A stretch of DNA of 64,000 nucleotides from Lithobates sylvaticus (Eukaryota; Chordata; Amphibia; Anura; Ranidae), in NCBI GenBank assembly GCA_028564925.1, contig CM053030.1, forward strand, positions 403,821,603 through 403,885,602, in the 5' to 3' direction. The stretch's first letter is position 1. Each line of letters starts with the position of its first letter. The position numbers and the translations under genes were made by a program. Shown here in pieces: positions 35,012-46,048 of this stretch. Below the pieces are notes generated by a model. That model was not told the DNA's origin and did not search any database. It saw only the letters and a program-made list of their open reading frames with translations.

Positions 35012-35397
35012 TTAGATTCTCCCAAGGACATCAATCATGTTTTTAAGTTTCACTTCAATATCCCTAGTTTTTTTGCGAATTATCTCTAAATCCTGACTAC
35101 AAAACATTATGTCCTGGATTAGCCTTTGGGCACAGTGGTGAAATGGTGTGACTGTGACTGTTCTTCCACAACCTGTACTTCACCTAAAAATAAAAAAAAC
35201 ACACCATGTATTATAAATAGGCAGGCATACATGTCTGATTACCTGAATCTGGGGTGTCAGACACTCACCTGTTGTGGTCTCAATCACAATCACTTCTCCT
35301 TCCTCCACATCCTCATATTCTGGTGGTGACCCCTGTTCCCTCTGTTCCGGAGATGGCCTGTCCCTGGGGACATGATATTTCCTGATTCTTTGCTCCC
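35012..35397 (-). pseudogene. Harbinger accessory (Myb-like) protein, 3' exons
   Basis: Two minus-strand exons with good splice sites. Exon 35397-35269 follows TTTATTCTCATAG and ends CAACAG|GTGAGT; it encodes EQRIRKYHVPRDRPSPEQ and the acidic EYEDVEEGEVIVIETT. Exon 35183-35012 follows a TTTTTAG acceptor and encodes VEEQSQSHHF, then, after a one-base slip, IIRKKTRDIEVKLKN and a stop. Harbinger elements carry a second gene for a Myb-like protein that brings transposase to DNA and the nucleus. The N-terminal Myb exons would lie beyond 35849 and are lost. Assignment to that gene rests on position and splice layout, not on a visible Myb domain. Confidence 0.55.
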
Positions 35398-35849
35398 CTA
35401 TGAGAATAAAACAAAAGGTATACTTAGCACACAGATATTTGAGCCAACAAATACTAATAATAAACATTGCTTGGGGGACAATTGTCTGTTTGGGTAGAAT
35501 TCCAAGCCGAACACATGATTTATTCCCTTAATTCCTCAGGCTGGAATACTTACCTTTTTTGGATAATTTTCCCACCTGGAGACACCCCAAAGTATCCACT
35601 GGAGTACCTGTGTTTGACACCCTAAAATGTGCACCTGAGTCCAGATGTGTAAACAGCTGCAGAGTGTCCTCTACATACATTACACTGAATGAAGATTGAT
35701 ATTCCTTCTAGGTTCAAACACATCTAGACAACAATGTTCTAAAAAACTCTTTTGGATAAATGTGCAAAATTGAAGGCCCTACAGTATTTAATCATTTATC
35801 TGTGAAAACATCGTATTTTGGATAAGGAACGAGGTTTACAACGAACGAT

Positions 35850-36115
35850 TTGTTACATGTAGAGCAAGAGCATGTTTGGAATCATTCTACATCATAACCA
35901 GCACTATAGATATTTATGTTCATTCTGTGTAGTGCAATAGGTCAATGCTAGATATATTTACCATATGTACAAACCATTACAGTAGTGTGAATTTTAAAAC
36001 AATATTGTTATCATTGTGTGTGTTTTTACATATTAAAGACATTACATATTAATTTGTGTATTGTTGTTCCTAAAAAGTCCAAAGCTCCCTTCTTCTTGTA
36101 TATTCTGCCAGGACA
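35850..36115 (-). repeat. Right arm of the Penelope-like element (copy B)
   Basis: Matches 19475-19735 of copy A from TTACATGTAGAGCAAGAGCA onward. The inner ~170 bp of the arm and the whole body are missing. Fossil. Confidence 0.7.
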
Positions 36116-36265
36116 GTATGAAACCACATTTTGGAAAGTAGACATCCCAAGGTGGTATTGTTTGCCACAATATTTTGGAAATGAACAAACATGCCATTAT
36201 TGAGGAGGCTAAAACATGGGAGCTTGGTAATGGTGTACTAGATACATGAAAATGTATAAGTCTTA

Positions 36266-36638
36266 GGCCCCTTTCACACCATAAGCCCGCTCCAAGCGGG
36301 CCACCCAATGACTTGTATAAGCAGGCGGATGTCAAAGGAGATGTGTCTGCTGACACCTGCCTACCACACGATCCGATAAGATCTGCTCAAAACAGACGGA
36401 TGGCAATACGTTTGCCATCCATCCTGCGGATCACAACGGATGGGATTGGATGAAAACGGACAGGCGGATCTGTTTTTGTCTAATCTGACATAGAGGACAG
36501 CGGGGCTCTGACCGGTCCGTCCCTGCACAGTGATCAGAGACGGACCTGTCATCCACCGGCTCAGCGAGGATCAACAGAGCGAACTCCCGCTGAGCTGGCG
36601 GGGTCCGCTGAGCAGATATGCCCCATGTGAAAGGGGCC
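36266..36638. mobile_element. Harbinger-type MITE, 373 bp (copy B)
   Basis: Ortholog of 19884-20256, with TTA at 36263-36265 and 36639-36641. 36640-37515 holds no gene that I can see. Confidence 0.85.
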
Positions 36639-37519
36639 TTACATAGAGGGCTCACGAGATGAAGAGGTTATTGTGCAGGGCACATGCAGTGGGAGGATGG
36701 AAATGAAGGGGTGCAGATGTACAGGATAAGGGAGGTGATGTGTTAATATACAGCTGAGATTAGAGACAGGATGGAGCTGACATATACTGTAGAGGGGTGA
36801 ACAACAGAAGAGGGGTGGATGACACTGTTTTAGTACCAGATGACACTGGTACTACTGGGTCCTGGCTGTCAGGAAGCTTTCTGTCCTCTCAAATACCAAT
36901 CAGTGTGTGAGAGGAAAATAAAAGCTGTCTGATAACTGCAGCCATGGTTTACATTGTGTGATTCTGTGATTGATCACAGCAATCATGAGATAGGGAGACA
37001 ATTTTTTGCTGCAAAAACAAACAAATAAAATTGAGAAAATTAGGGAACTTTACATTTGAATGGTAAAAAAAAAAATAGTAAAAAAAATGAAGAAAAGGGG
37101 GAATAACTATCAGAGTGTGGTGCCGTAACATATATTATATATGGTAACTCATTCAGGATGACACTACAATGCACCTTATGCACTTGTATTACAACATCTC
37201 ACTAAGGTGCTATGTGGTGTGCTGTACTACTGAAAAGGCTAAATGCTGAATTTTTGGTTTTGTTGTGTGTATTAGGCAGCCCTTTCAAATGAATGGGCTG
37301 CCTTATTGCAATTCAAGTTAGTGCACACATGTATTTAAGGCAAAACAGTGGAGCAGGCTGGTGTGGATAGGCCTTTAGGCAACATTCACAAGACGGTCCA
37401 GGGGCACATGGTTTGCTACTTTCAGAGGTGAATAAATGCAGCTATAGCCACATACAAAATGTCCAATTAGCTGCAACCTGATGGGTGAGGGCAAAACTCT
37501 GCAGAAACTGTCACACTTA

Positions 37520-37945
37520 AGCCCCATACACACGGTCGGACAATCCGCGGACCAGGTCGGTCGGATCCTGTCCGTCAGACTTTGTCCGATGTTGGTGTTG
37601 CGTACACACGGTCGGACAAAGTTGTCGGAAAATCCGATCATTCTGAACGTGGTGACGTTTGTTGCCTACGACGGGACTACGTAGAGGCTAGTAGCCAATA
37701 GCTTTGGTCTTGTAATGTGATCTGAGCATGCGTAGCACTTTGTCCGGTCGGACAACCGTACACACGATCGGATTTGGTGTGATCGGACCGTGTTGTCGAC
37801 AAATCTATCCAGCAGGAGATAAGACTTTGTCCGTCGGACAATCCGACGTACACTGTCCGATGGTGCATACACACGGTCTGATTTTTCAACAACATTGTCC
37901 GATCGGACAGAATCCATGAAAAAATCTGACCGTGTGTATGGGGCT
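37520..37945. mobile_element. 426-bp Harbinger MITE, insertion specific to copy B
   Basis: Ends are AGCCCCATACACACGGTC and GACCGTGTGTATGGGGCT, a perfect 18-bp inverted repeat, flanked by TTA (37517-37519, 37946-37948). Copy A keeps the empty TTA at 21139-21141. The interior repeats TTGTCCGATCGGAC-like strings, so much of it is internally palindromic. It carries no ORF of note. Confidence 0.95.
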
Positions 37946-38786
37946 TTAGGGTTGCCACCTGTACGGGAATGACCAGGACAGTCCAGGTTTTGACACTTGT
38001 GGCCAAGTTTCTGTCCTCCTGAAACCCAGGCACAGCAGCACACCTCGAGTCCCACGGATGACTGGAGCCAATGTGGGAACTCAGTGGGGGGTAGCCTTCA
38101 AGGCAGTGGCTGTGGTTTCACTCTCTCCCTCCCTCGCAACCCCCCCACCCGCCTGGATGATGACATGAGCAGGAACTCAGCAAGGAGTATCCTTCACTGC
38201 TTCACTCTCTTCTCACACTCTGCCCCGCCCCCGCACGCAGCTGCCACCAGCGTGTGAATGCTCAGCTGTGCTAGGACACCTTTAGTGAAGATCTTGCAGA
38301 GGAACCCATGGGAGACAGTTGCTCCACCCAGCTCCGCCCCCTAACCACATCCCTGTCCCCAACTTCCCACACACATCTTTGCAGCGGCTCCAGTGACAGC
38401 CCCTACTCCGGCCGGTAAGTCTCTCTCTAATGGAGGTCTGCAGGGGGGATGCACTGATACAAGGGTGCTCTGAGCTAATGGGAGGGTCTCTCGGGGGGGG
38501 GGCAATGTAAAGGGACTCTAATCTAATGGGGGTCTTTATGGGGGGGCTGATATAAGGTGGGTTCCCTCTGACAGTGCTAAGATGAGGGGGGGTCACAGTA
38601 CATCTCATGTCTTATCACATACTATTGACTACTGGAAAGCTGGCCTCCCCTCCACCTGGCTGTCATGCAGATCCTCATGTTCAGAAGATATTGAAGCCGG
38701 GGGAACAAAATGACAGCCAGGAAAGTGGTATTTTTGGAAGAAAATGCTATTTCTACCAACATACCTCTTCAGAGTTTACTTCCTCT

Positions 38787-39235
38787 TTAAAGCGGGACTG
38801 TACTGAAAAAAAAAATGTAAAAGCCAGCAGCTACAAATACTGCAGCTGCTGACTTTTAAAAAATGGACACTCCAGCGGTGTCGGCAGCAGAGGGCGATCG
38901 ATCGCTCGGCTCTCTGCTGTAGCCAGCGCCATTCTCGGTGAGGGAATCAGGAAGTGGCTTCACTTCCTGATTCCCTACTGCGCATGCGCGAGTCACACGG
39001 CGCAATGAGAATCTTCAGCGATGTCTGCCGGACACGTGTGTGTCCCGGCAGACAGCACGCCAGGACAGGAACTTGCGTAAACTCCCGTGGGAGTTTTTGC
39101 CGGAAGTGGGTGCAGATACCTGTCTTAGACAGGTATCTGCACCCCCCTCCCCCCTGAAAGGTGCCAAATGTGACACCGGAGGGGGGGGGGTTCCGAAAAG
39201 CGGGAATTCAACTTTAGGGTGGAATCCCGCTTTAA
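38787..39235. mobile_element. TTAA-flanked MITE, 449 bp
   Basis: Starts TTAAAGCGGGACTGTAC and ends GGTGGAATCCCGCTTTAA, including TTAA at both edges. The centre contains a GC-rich palindrome with GGAATCAGGAAGTGGC and a GCGCATGCGCG motif. Related to the truncated copy at 57408. Possible piggyBac-type non-autonomous element. Confidence 0.7.
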
Positions 39236-39239
39236 GGTT

Positions 39240-40600
39240 ACACACATACTCCTTCTCTATCAACCACTTTCTCACCTTCACGTTATCCCTCTCCCTTCTC
39301 CTAAATCTGCCAACTTAAACTCTACCCTAAACTTTTATAATACCCAGTAGTCGCGTGCCACCACGTAGGCCACCGGTATCCTTAAATCCCTTCCCACCCA
39401 CCCCCATCTCCTAAACAAACACCCACCCGAAAAAGCTATCATCCTAGCACACACTCCACCATTCCTCAAAATTTTCACCACGCAAAACCAATAATGCATT
39501 AACAAAAACACTCACATTCTGAAAACCAAACCCACCATTACACACATACTCTCTCTTGTCTCTTTCCATTTTCGACCCCCATAAAAAAGTAAACAATAAC
39601 TTATTAATTTTCCTCAATCTTATCTCCCCAGGAGGGAAGATATTGCTTGCATACAAAATTAAAGGTAAGATTACTGCCTTGACTACGAAAACTTTCCCAT
39701 AAATCAACAATTTTCTTCAACACCAAAACCTCAACTTCTTGACTATCTTTTCTCCCACTTCATTCCAGCATGCTTCCCCTTTCATCCATGGTCAAACACA
39801 ATACCCCAAATTCTCACCCCATCCTTAACCTTCCCAATCTGATCATCCACACATTCCCCTTGTCTCCCATACTCACCCAAACTACACTTATTCCAATTCA
39901 CACTCATTCCCGCACATACACAAAAAATAGACAAAATTGACTGACACACTGCCACCACGTCATCCATATAACCTAAACATTTCACAAATTTCCCCCCACT
40001 CCCAGACACCATAAAGCCCCTCACCACCTTATCCCTCTGTATAATCCTTAACAGCGGATCAATAAAACAAACTCCCATTAACCAGAACCCAACTACTGAT
40101 CCCCGATACAACCCTTTTATTACATTTATGAGCTGCTGTGGTATAACCATCCGCTTCGAAACCTCCCACAAAAACCCATGATTCGCTTTATCATATGCCT
40201 TCTCTAGGTCAAATGATGTCAGGATAATCAAACTATTCCTACCTTTACAAAAATGTATTATATCCCTAACTAAAATGTAATTCTCTGAGATCATTCAACC
40301 TGGCACTGCACAGGTCTGCATCTCGCTAACCATCCTACTAATGACCTTAGATAATCTTGCCACCATTTTTCCAAATACCTTGTAGTCTGAATTTAACTTC
40401 GAACTTCGCCTCCAATTTAAAATATCCTTCCTATCCCCCTCCTTATAAATTAATACCACTACCCCTTCTCTCATAGATTCGGATATAATACCTTCCCTCA
40501 TCATGTAAATAAATAATTCAACCACTTCCCCTTTAATAATATCCCAAAACTATTAAAAAAACTCACTTGGTAAGCCATCCCCTCCTGGGGTTTTATTAGC
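39240..40600 (-). mobile_element. Tx1-clade LINE fragment
   Basis: Minus-strand frames give reverse transcriptase motifs in order. GVVVLIYKEGDRKDILNWR and SDYKVFGKMVARLSKVI lie at 40525-40295. QTCAVPG, TSFDLEKAYDKANHGF and LGYMDDVVAVC lie at 40294-39782. GKVFVVKAVILPLILYASN and FLWGSKMERDKRE lie at 39710-39444. The catalytic box is YMDD instead of the usual YADD. Stops and a break at 40295 make it dead. The QTCAVPG-type motif is what I recall of the Tx1 group of L1-like LINEs, whose members often have preferred target sites; no target preference can be judged here. Confidence 0.75.
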
Positions 40601-40679
40601 CCCCATACTTGTCACAGCTTCCCACACCTCCTTCCTCGTTCACCTCTTTCTGCAAAAAAACCTTATCATCCTCATCTAA

Positions 40680-41950
40680 AGTTAAGGATCAAACGGATCT
40701 TTATCAGACACCGTACACATTACTAACGGTACAAGGCAGGGATGCCCCCTCTCACCACTCCTTTTTATTCTTTCGCTTGAACCAGTCATGAGAAGGGTAA
40801 TAGCCAAACAAGTGATCCAAGGATTTCAAGTAACAAATAAAGAGTTCAAGGTAGCAGCTTATGCTGATGACATACTGTTCTTCCTGACAAAACCACTCAC
40901 CTCAATTCCTACCCTGATGAAGGTATTCTCCCTCTATGGATATATATCCAATTTAAAAATTAACTACACAAAATTGTAAACTATTGCAGTCAAATGACAC
41001 AATTGAACAATGCTATAAGACATGGTTTTCTTGGTTTGCTTTAAAGTACTCACAGGAGTTTGAGAGTGACCTACTGTTCTTCCTGACAAAACCACTCACC
41101 TCAATTCCTACCCTGATGAAGGAATTCTCCCTCTATGGATATATATCCAATTTAAAAATTAATTACACAAAAACGTAAACTATTACAGTCAAATGACACA
41201 ATTGAACGATACTATAAGACATGGTTTTATTGGTTTGCTTTAAAGTAATCACTCAGTTTGAGAGGTTAAGATCAGTCCTGTCAGATTAAATATTGATCTC
41301 ACCTCCCTAGGGGGCTTCGGCCTCGACCTGTACCTGTACCTTGATCTGAGTCCTTGCCAAGGGTTGGCCAGAATTCGGTTTATGGGTCTCATACTCATAT
41401 CCACCTAGACTACCTCCTCAGGTTTGAATTCAACTACTGTAATCATATACTCTTCAACTGTTGATGCCCTATTAATGAGTAACATATTTGAAATGTTATG
41501 CTTTATGACAGATTATAACTACATCTCCTCTCTTTCCCTTCCCCCTCTCACCCTCATCACCCCTTACCCCCTCCCTTCCCTCCTACCTCTCCCTCGTCTT
41601 CCACCTCCTTTCCCCTATACAAGCCACGCCCCCCCCTTCCAGCTCAATATCCTAACTCTATTCTTATCTTCTACTTATCTCTTCTACTCTCAATTACTAT
41701 GAATTTCAGATACTTCCAGAATTAGGTATACATGACTGGTCACCTACAATAAGGTTTTAGATGATAGCCAGAGCAGACCTCACACAATATAAAGTCCAAA
41801 TGAAAATGTCCTGATATTCTGCTAAACATGTTTTGTTTTAAGCTGTTGCTGCTTCATGTATATTTGTATTCATGTCAACACTGTATACCTGTATAAATAC
41901 CTGTATAAATGTGCTATCATCAATAAAAAGCTTTTTCAATGAAAAGAAAA
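40680..41950 (+). mobile_element. L1-like LINE 3' fragment with 3' end
   Basis: The plus strand begins inside reverse transcriptase with TNGTRQGCPLSPLLFILSLE, then AAYADDILFFL (catalytic box) and YISNLKINYTK. After an internal 199-bp duplication the remnant reaches an AT-rich 3' part ending AATAAAAAGCTTTTTCAAT and an A-rich tail near 41950. It is broken by stops and the duplication. It faces the Tx1 fragment head to head, and the two meet near 40600-40680. Confidence 0.78.
40874..41266 (+). repeat. 199-bp tandem duplication within the LINE fragment
   Basis: ACTGTTCTTCCTGACAAAAC occurs at 40874 and 41073. The units (to 41072, and to about 41266) are nearly identical and include the coding stretch KPLTSIPTLMK. 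The second unit lacks the preceding YADDI part. Confidence 0.85.
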
Positions 41951-42499
41951 CAAACTAGCAGTGTATGTCCAGCTTTAGTCACCTAACAGTTCCAGTAAGA
42001 ATTGTAGCAGCAATCTAAACAAGACTTATTAGCACTAGCCATAATCCACATACTTGTCAATAAGGAATCGTAAATAGCTAATTGGGGGTTGTTACATCCA
42101 TTAGGGTGACTGGCAGATCTGATTACTGATAAACAGAACTTTATTTAGCTGGTCAATGGAGATTAAGGGCATCAAAAAAAAAAACTAGGGAAAGTTGGGA
42201 AAACAAATGCTCTCTATACATTGTATGACCGTCATAAATACGACTAAGTCTGGCACTCCCTGACCTTGGTACGGCCTTTCCAAACACACACATATCAAAA
42301 TCCACACATATTTTATAATTCTTGACATGGGAACACTATATTATTAACATGAAAATATCCAAATTCATCAGAAAATGCTGGTTTCATAGGTACTACATAA
42401 ACAGTATAAGAGAAACCTCATGATTAGTCTCTCTCAACTTGTGACTTAATCCTGTGTAATAAAATGTTGGGTTCTTAATTATGTTTTTTGGATATATTA

Positions 42500-43300
42500 C
42501 CGTATATACTCGAGTATAGGCCGACCCGAATATAAGCCGAGGCACCTAATTTTACCACAAACAACTGGGGAAACTTATTGACTCGAGTATAAGCCTAGGG
42601 TGAGAAATGCGCAGCTACTGTAAGTGGAAAAGAGGGTCAACGATGCCCATTTGCAGCCTCACTGTGCCCATGCAGATGGACACAGTTGACCGATTTGGGG
42701 CCCTGTATCTCGGGGTCACTTAGTGCTAGGAACCCCATCTTTGGATATGTTGTAGTGCTAATTCCACTGGGTTGGAATACAACATTTGGGGTTCCTAGCA
42801 CCAAGTGTCCCCGAGATATGGGGCCCCAAATTCGGGTCAGAAAATCTCAAGCACTTTTCTGCAGCAGAGAATGACATTTTCTGAACCGACTTTGGGGCCC
42901 TGTATCTCGGGGCCACTTAGTGCTAGGAACCCCATCTTTGGATATGTTGTAGTGCTAGTTCAACTGGGTTTGAATGCCAAATTTGGGGTTCCTAGCTCCA
43001 AGTGTCCCCGAGATATGGGGCCCCAAATTCGGGTCAGAAAATGTCAAGCCCTTTTCTGCAGCAGAGAATGACATTTTCCGAACCGACTTTGGGACCCCGT
43101 ATCTCGGGGCCACTTAGTGCTAGGAACCCCAATTTGGGATTCCTAGACCCAAGTGGCCCCGAGATACGGGGCCCCAAAGTCGGGTCGGAAATTTTTTTTT
43201 TTGCTGCAGAAAAGTGCTTGACTCGAGTATAAGCCGAGGGGGGCACTTTCAGCACAAAAAAATGTGCTGAAAAACTCGGCTTATACTCGAGTATATACGG
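42500..43300. mobile_element. 801-bp TA-flanked MITE, insertion specific to copy B
   Basis: Ends are CCGTATATACTCGAGTATA and TACTCGAGTATATACGG, flanked by TA (42498-42499, 43301-43302). Copy A has the empty site near 21757. The interior has three units of about 197 bp starting near 42694, 42893 and 43092. Each is a hairpin pairing GTATCTCGGGGTCACTTAG with a CCCCGAGATA-containing arm. ORFs across it on both strands reflect that repeat structure. A relative is at 59718-60224. Confidence 0.9.
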
Positions 43301-44195
43301 TAATATAATTATAAAAGTGACATGGGCGTGGTCAATTAAGTAATAAAAAACATATCAGCACTCCAATCTCCCACCCCTTAGAGTTTTAACTGGGTGGGGG
43401 GAGGGCCTCTAGAAGTTCGCCAAAAAGCTGGTGCAATTGCAGCTCCTGAAGCTCTCCTTTTCCATCAAAATGAAAAACACATTCCAAGGAAAACATTTTA
43501 ACAGGGAGGACTCCTCCCATCCCCAACCCCCCGGAAGAATACACAGATCAATGCTTGCAGCCATTGGTTTTCCAACATGACCATTCAACAGAAATTGATC
43601 GTTAGATCTTCTGATCAGACATTACCAGAAATAAAGACCAGGAAAACCAAAGCACTTTTCATTTTTATTTCAATTTATTTTACTGTCTTTTCTGTACTGT
43701 ATTTTTCTCTAAATATTTTGTTTGCAACATATTTCTTGTCTTTTAATTAAATGACGTTGAAAAAATATTAAACGTTCTATCTAATGCCCTAAATGATAAC
43801 TTAAATAATTTCTGTCTCTTTGAAGAACGCTACTATAATTTAACTTCTGTTATATTCCTGTCTGACATGACAGCGTTTAAATTATTACAGACATTTTAGA
43901 AATCAGAATAAACACAGTAAACAGCAAGGTGCTGAGTGGTGATGGAGCAAAAGGACAACAATACCAACAGATGGAAGCAGTCAAAATATTGTAAGTTTGT
44001 AAGCCTCAAGTTTTAAATAAAATTATATTTTCATGTACAAACCAGCTTTGATGGTAAATGAGCATTTATTGAAGAGGATTAAGAGAAAAGTTTTGGGTTT
44101 AGTATTAGGGATTGGTGGTAAGAAAATTTAGTAAATTGAATTGCCCTGAGCTTGTCAGATTCATAAAAAAAAGGACAACTCTATTAATGTTAAAT

Positions 44196-45125
44196 AGTTA
44201 CATTGTCACATAGTCAGGTTGAAAAAAGACGAAGTCCATCTATTTCAGCCAAAAAAAAAAAAAAAACACAATCCCATATACACAATACTTCACCCACAGT
44301 TGATCCAGAGGAAGATGAAAAAAACACCAGCAAAGCATGATCCGATTTGCTACAGCAGGGGAAAAAATTACTTCCTGATCCCCCCGAGAGGCAATCGGAT
44401 TTTCCCTGGATCAACTTTACCTTTAAATGTCAGTACCCAGTTATATTATGTACATTTAGGAATGAATCCAGACCTTTTTTAAGGAATCTACTGAGCTGGC
44501 CAGAATCACCTCTGGAGGGAGTCTAGATCTTACTGTCAAGAAACCTTTCCGTATTTGGAGATGAAATCTTTTTTCCTCTAGACGTAAAGAGTGCTCCCTT
44601 GTCCTCTGTGATGACCTTAAAGTGAATAACTCAACACCAAGTTCACTGTATGGACCACTTATGTACATGTTGATCATATCCCCCCTTAATTTCCTCTTCT
44701 CAGGAAAGAAGAAATTAATTTCCTCTAATACAGTGTTTCTCAACTCCAGTCCTCAAGGCGCCCCAACAGGTCATGTTTTCAGGCTTTCCATTATTTTGCA
44801 CAGGTGATTTGATCAGTTTCACTGCCTTAGTAATTACCGCAGCCGTTTCACCTGAGGGAAATCCTGAAAATATGACCTATTGGGGTGCCCTGAAGACTGG
44901 AGTAGAGAAACACTGCTCTAATCTTTCCTCATAGCTGAGCTCCTCCATGCCTCTTATCAGTTTGGTTGCCCTTGTCTGCATTTTATCCAGTTCCCCCATA
45001 TCCTTTTTGTGAACTGGTGCCCAAAACTGAACTGCATATTCTAGATGAGGTCTTACTAATGATTTGAACAGGGGCAAAACTATATCTCGCTCTCTGGAGT
45101 CCATACCTCTCTTAATAAAAGAATT
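44196..45125 (-). mobile_element. Rex1/CR1-like LINE 3' end (copy B)
   Basis: Ortholog of 22771-23715. Minus-strand frames give DIVLPLFKSLVRPHLEYAV, ATKLIRGMEELSYEE and, after the MITE, KRKLRGDMINMYIS and RTREHSLRLEEK. It is 5' truncated and broken. 43305-44190 holds no gene that I can see. Confidence 0.8.
44731..44915. mobile_element. hAT MITE, 185 bp, inside the LINE (copy B)
   Basis: Starts CAGTGTTTCTCAACTCCAG and ends CTGGAGTAGAGAAACACTG, with target duplications CTCTAATA (44723-44730) and CTCTAATC (44916-44923), one mismatch. It predates the segmental duplication. Confidence 0.88.
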
Positions 45126-46048
45126 GTAGTTCTCTCCTTCAAGGGGAACATAACGGATGTCTTAAAGCTGTATGTCACGTTACAGAATAGACCAGTTTTC
45201 AGGGTGAATGTTAGCGACAGACGGCTTTGTTAACAGACATCAGCAGCACCCCCAAACTACTATTAGTGAATGTGGTAAAGTTTCACTTAGCAAAGGATAC
45301 CATGACACATTGCAAGGGGAGAAAAAAATGTTTTGCTTGCTCATGGTTGGATGATGGAGGTCAGCAGAACTCAACCTCATTCAATGAGTTCTGGGACACA
45401 TTCTCTTGCAATGTGCAACCATCCTGAAAAGTGAATAGTCGATTTTCCTTTAGTAAATCAATTGCCATGGCTTTCAGCCCCCACTTTCATTTTATTTAGA
45501 GCAGACAACAAATTTGTCCTAAATTCACTAATTGGAGGCAAATTCAAATCCTGGACATTTGCTTTCAGTTTGCGATCAGGGCTAATTACTTGCATGTGAT
45601 TGCTGCATAGCTAATACATGTTAGAGTCCACAATTAGCTGTGGCAGCTGGCAGCCTCCCATTGCCTTCCATAGGGTGGCCTCTTGCAGATAATTGCTGGA
45701 ACCCCTGCTGGGGTTCTCGCATTGGGCCCATCTGCAGGTGTGAATGTGGCTTTAGGGTCTCTTGTCTGTTAATGTATGGGGCTTAGCTTTAAGTATAACT
45801 AAAGGTAATACTTTTTTTATTTTGTTTTGTATAGAGTGGTAAGGGATTAGAACCCCTTTCAGGTTTTTATTGCTGTCTATGTCTTCGTTAGGGAGAGTCA
45901 CCCTCTCTATTTGTCCTGTTCACCATTATCATCGAAAGTGAAAGCAAAAGAAAATCCCAACCTTAAACTCATTTAATCCTCCCTTATTCTATCTATAATG
46001 AAAATAATGCCTTTAGTTCTACTTTAATGCTTTAAGGCTTCATTATTA

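Larger units (their letters stand above)
31617..35849 (+). mobile_element. PIF/Harbinger transposon, right end missing
   Basis: The left terminus ATGCCTCATACACACGATCG followed by GTCGGAAAAA-type palindromic strings is typical of amphibian Harbinger ends. It lies at the point where copies A and B diverge (A: ACTATTAGAG at 16986). Two convergent genes follow: a spliced transposase on plus and an accessory Myb-like-type gene on minus. No right terminus is seen. At 35850 the sequence switches to the right arm of the Penelope-like element, so a deletion fused the two. Total 4.2 kb. Confidence 0.85.
38183..42115. other. Block present only in copy B (deleted from copy A)
   Basis: Copy A joins GGAACTCAGCA directly to GATCTGATTAC near 21383. 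In B these are 3.93 kb apart, with GCA at both edges. The block contains several unrelated repeats, including a TTAA MITE and two LINE pieces in opposite orientation. It has no terminal repeats of its own, so deletion from A by microhomology fits better than insertion into B. 38183-38780 holds only repeat-like, G- and C-run-rich sequence. Confidence 0.8.

Noticed and set aside
42686-43255. ORFs on both strands with repeated TLGPCISGPLSARNP-type peptides
   Set aside because: They follow from the palindromic 197-bp units of the TA-flanked MITE.
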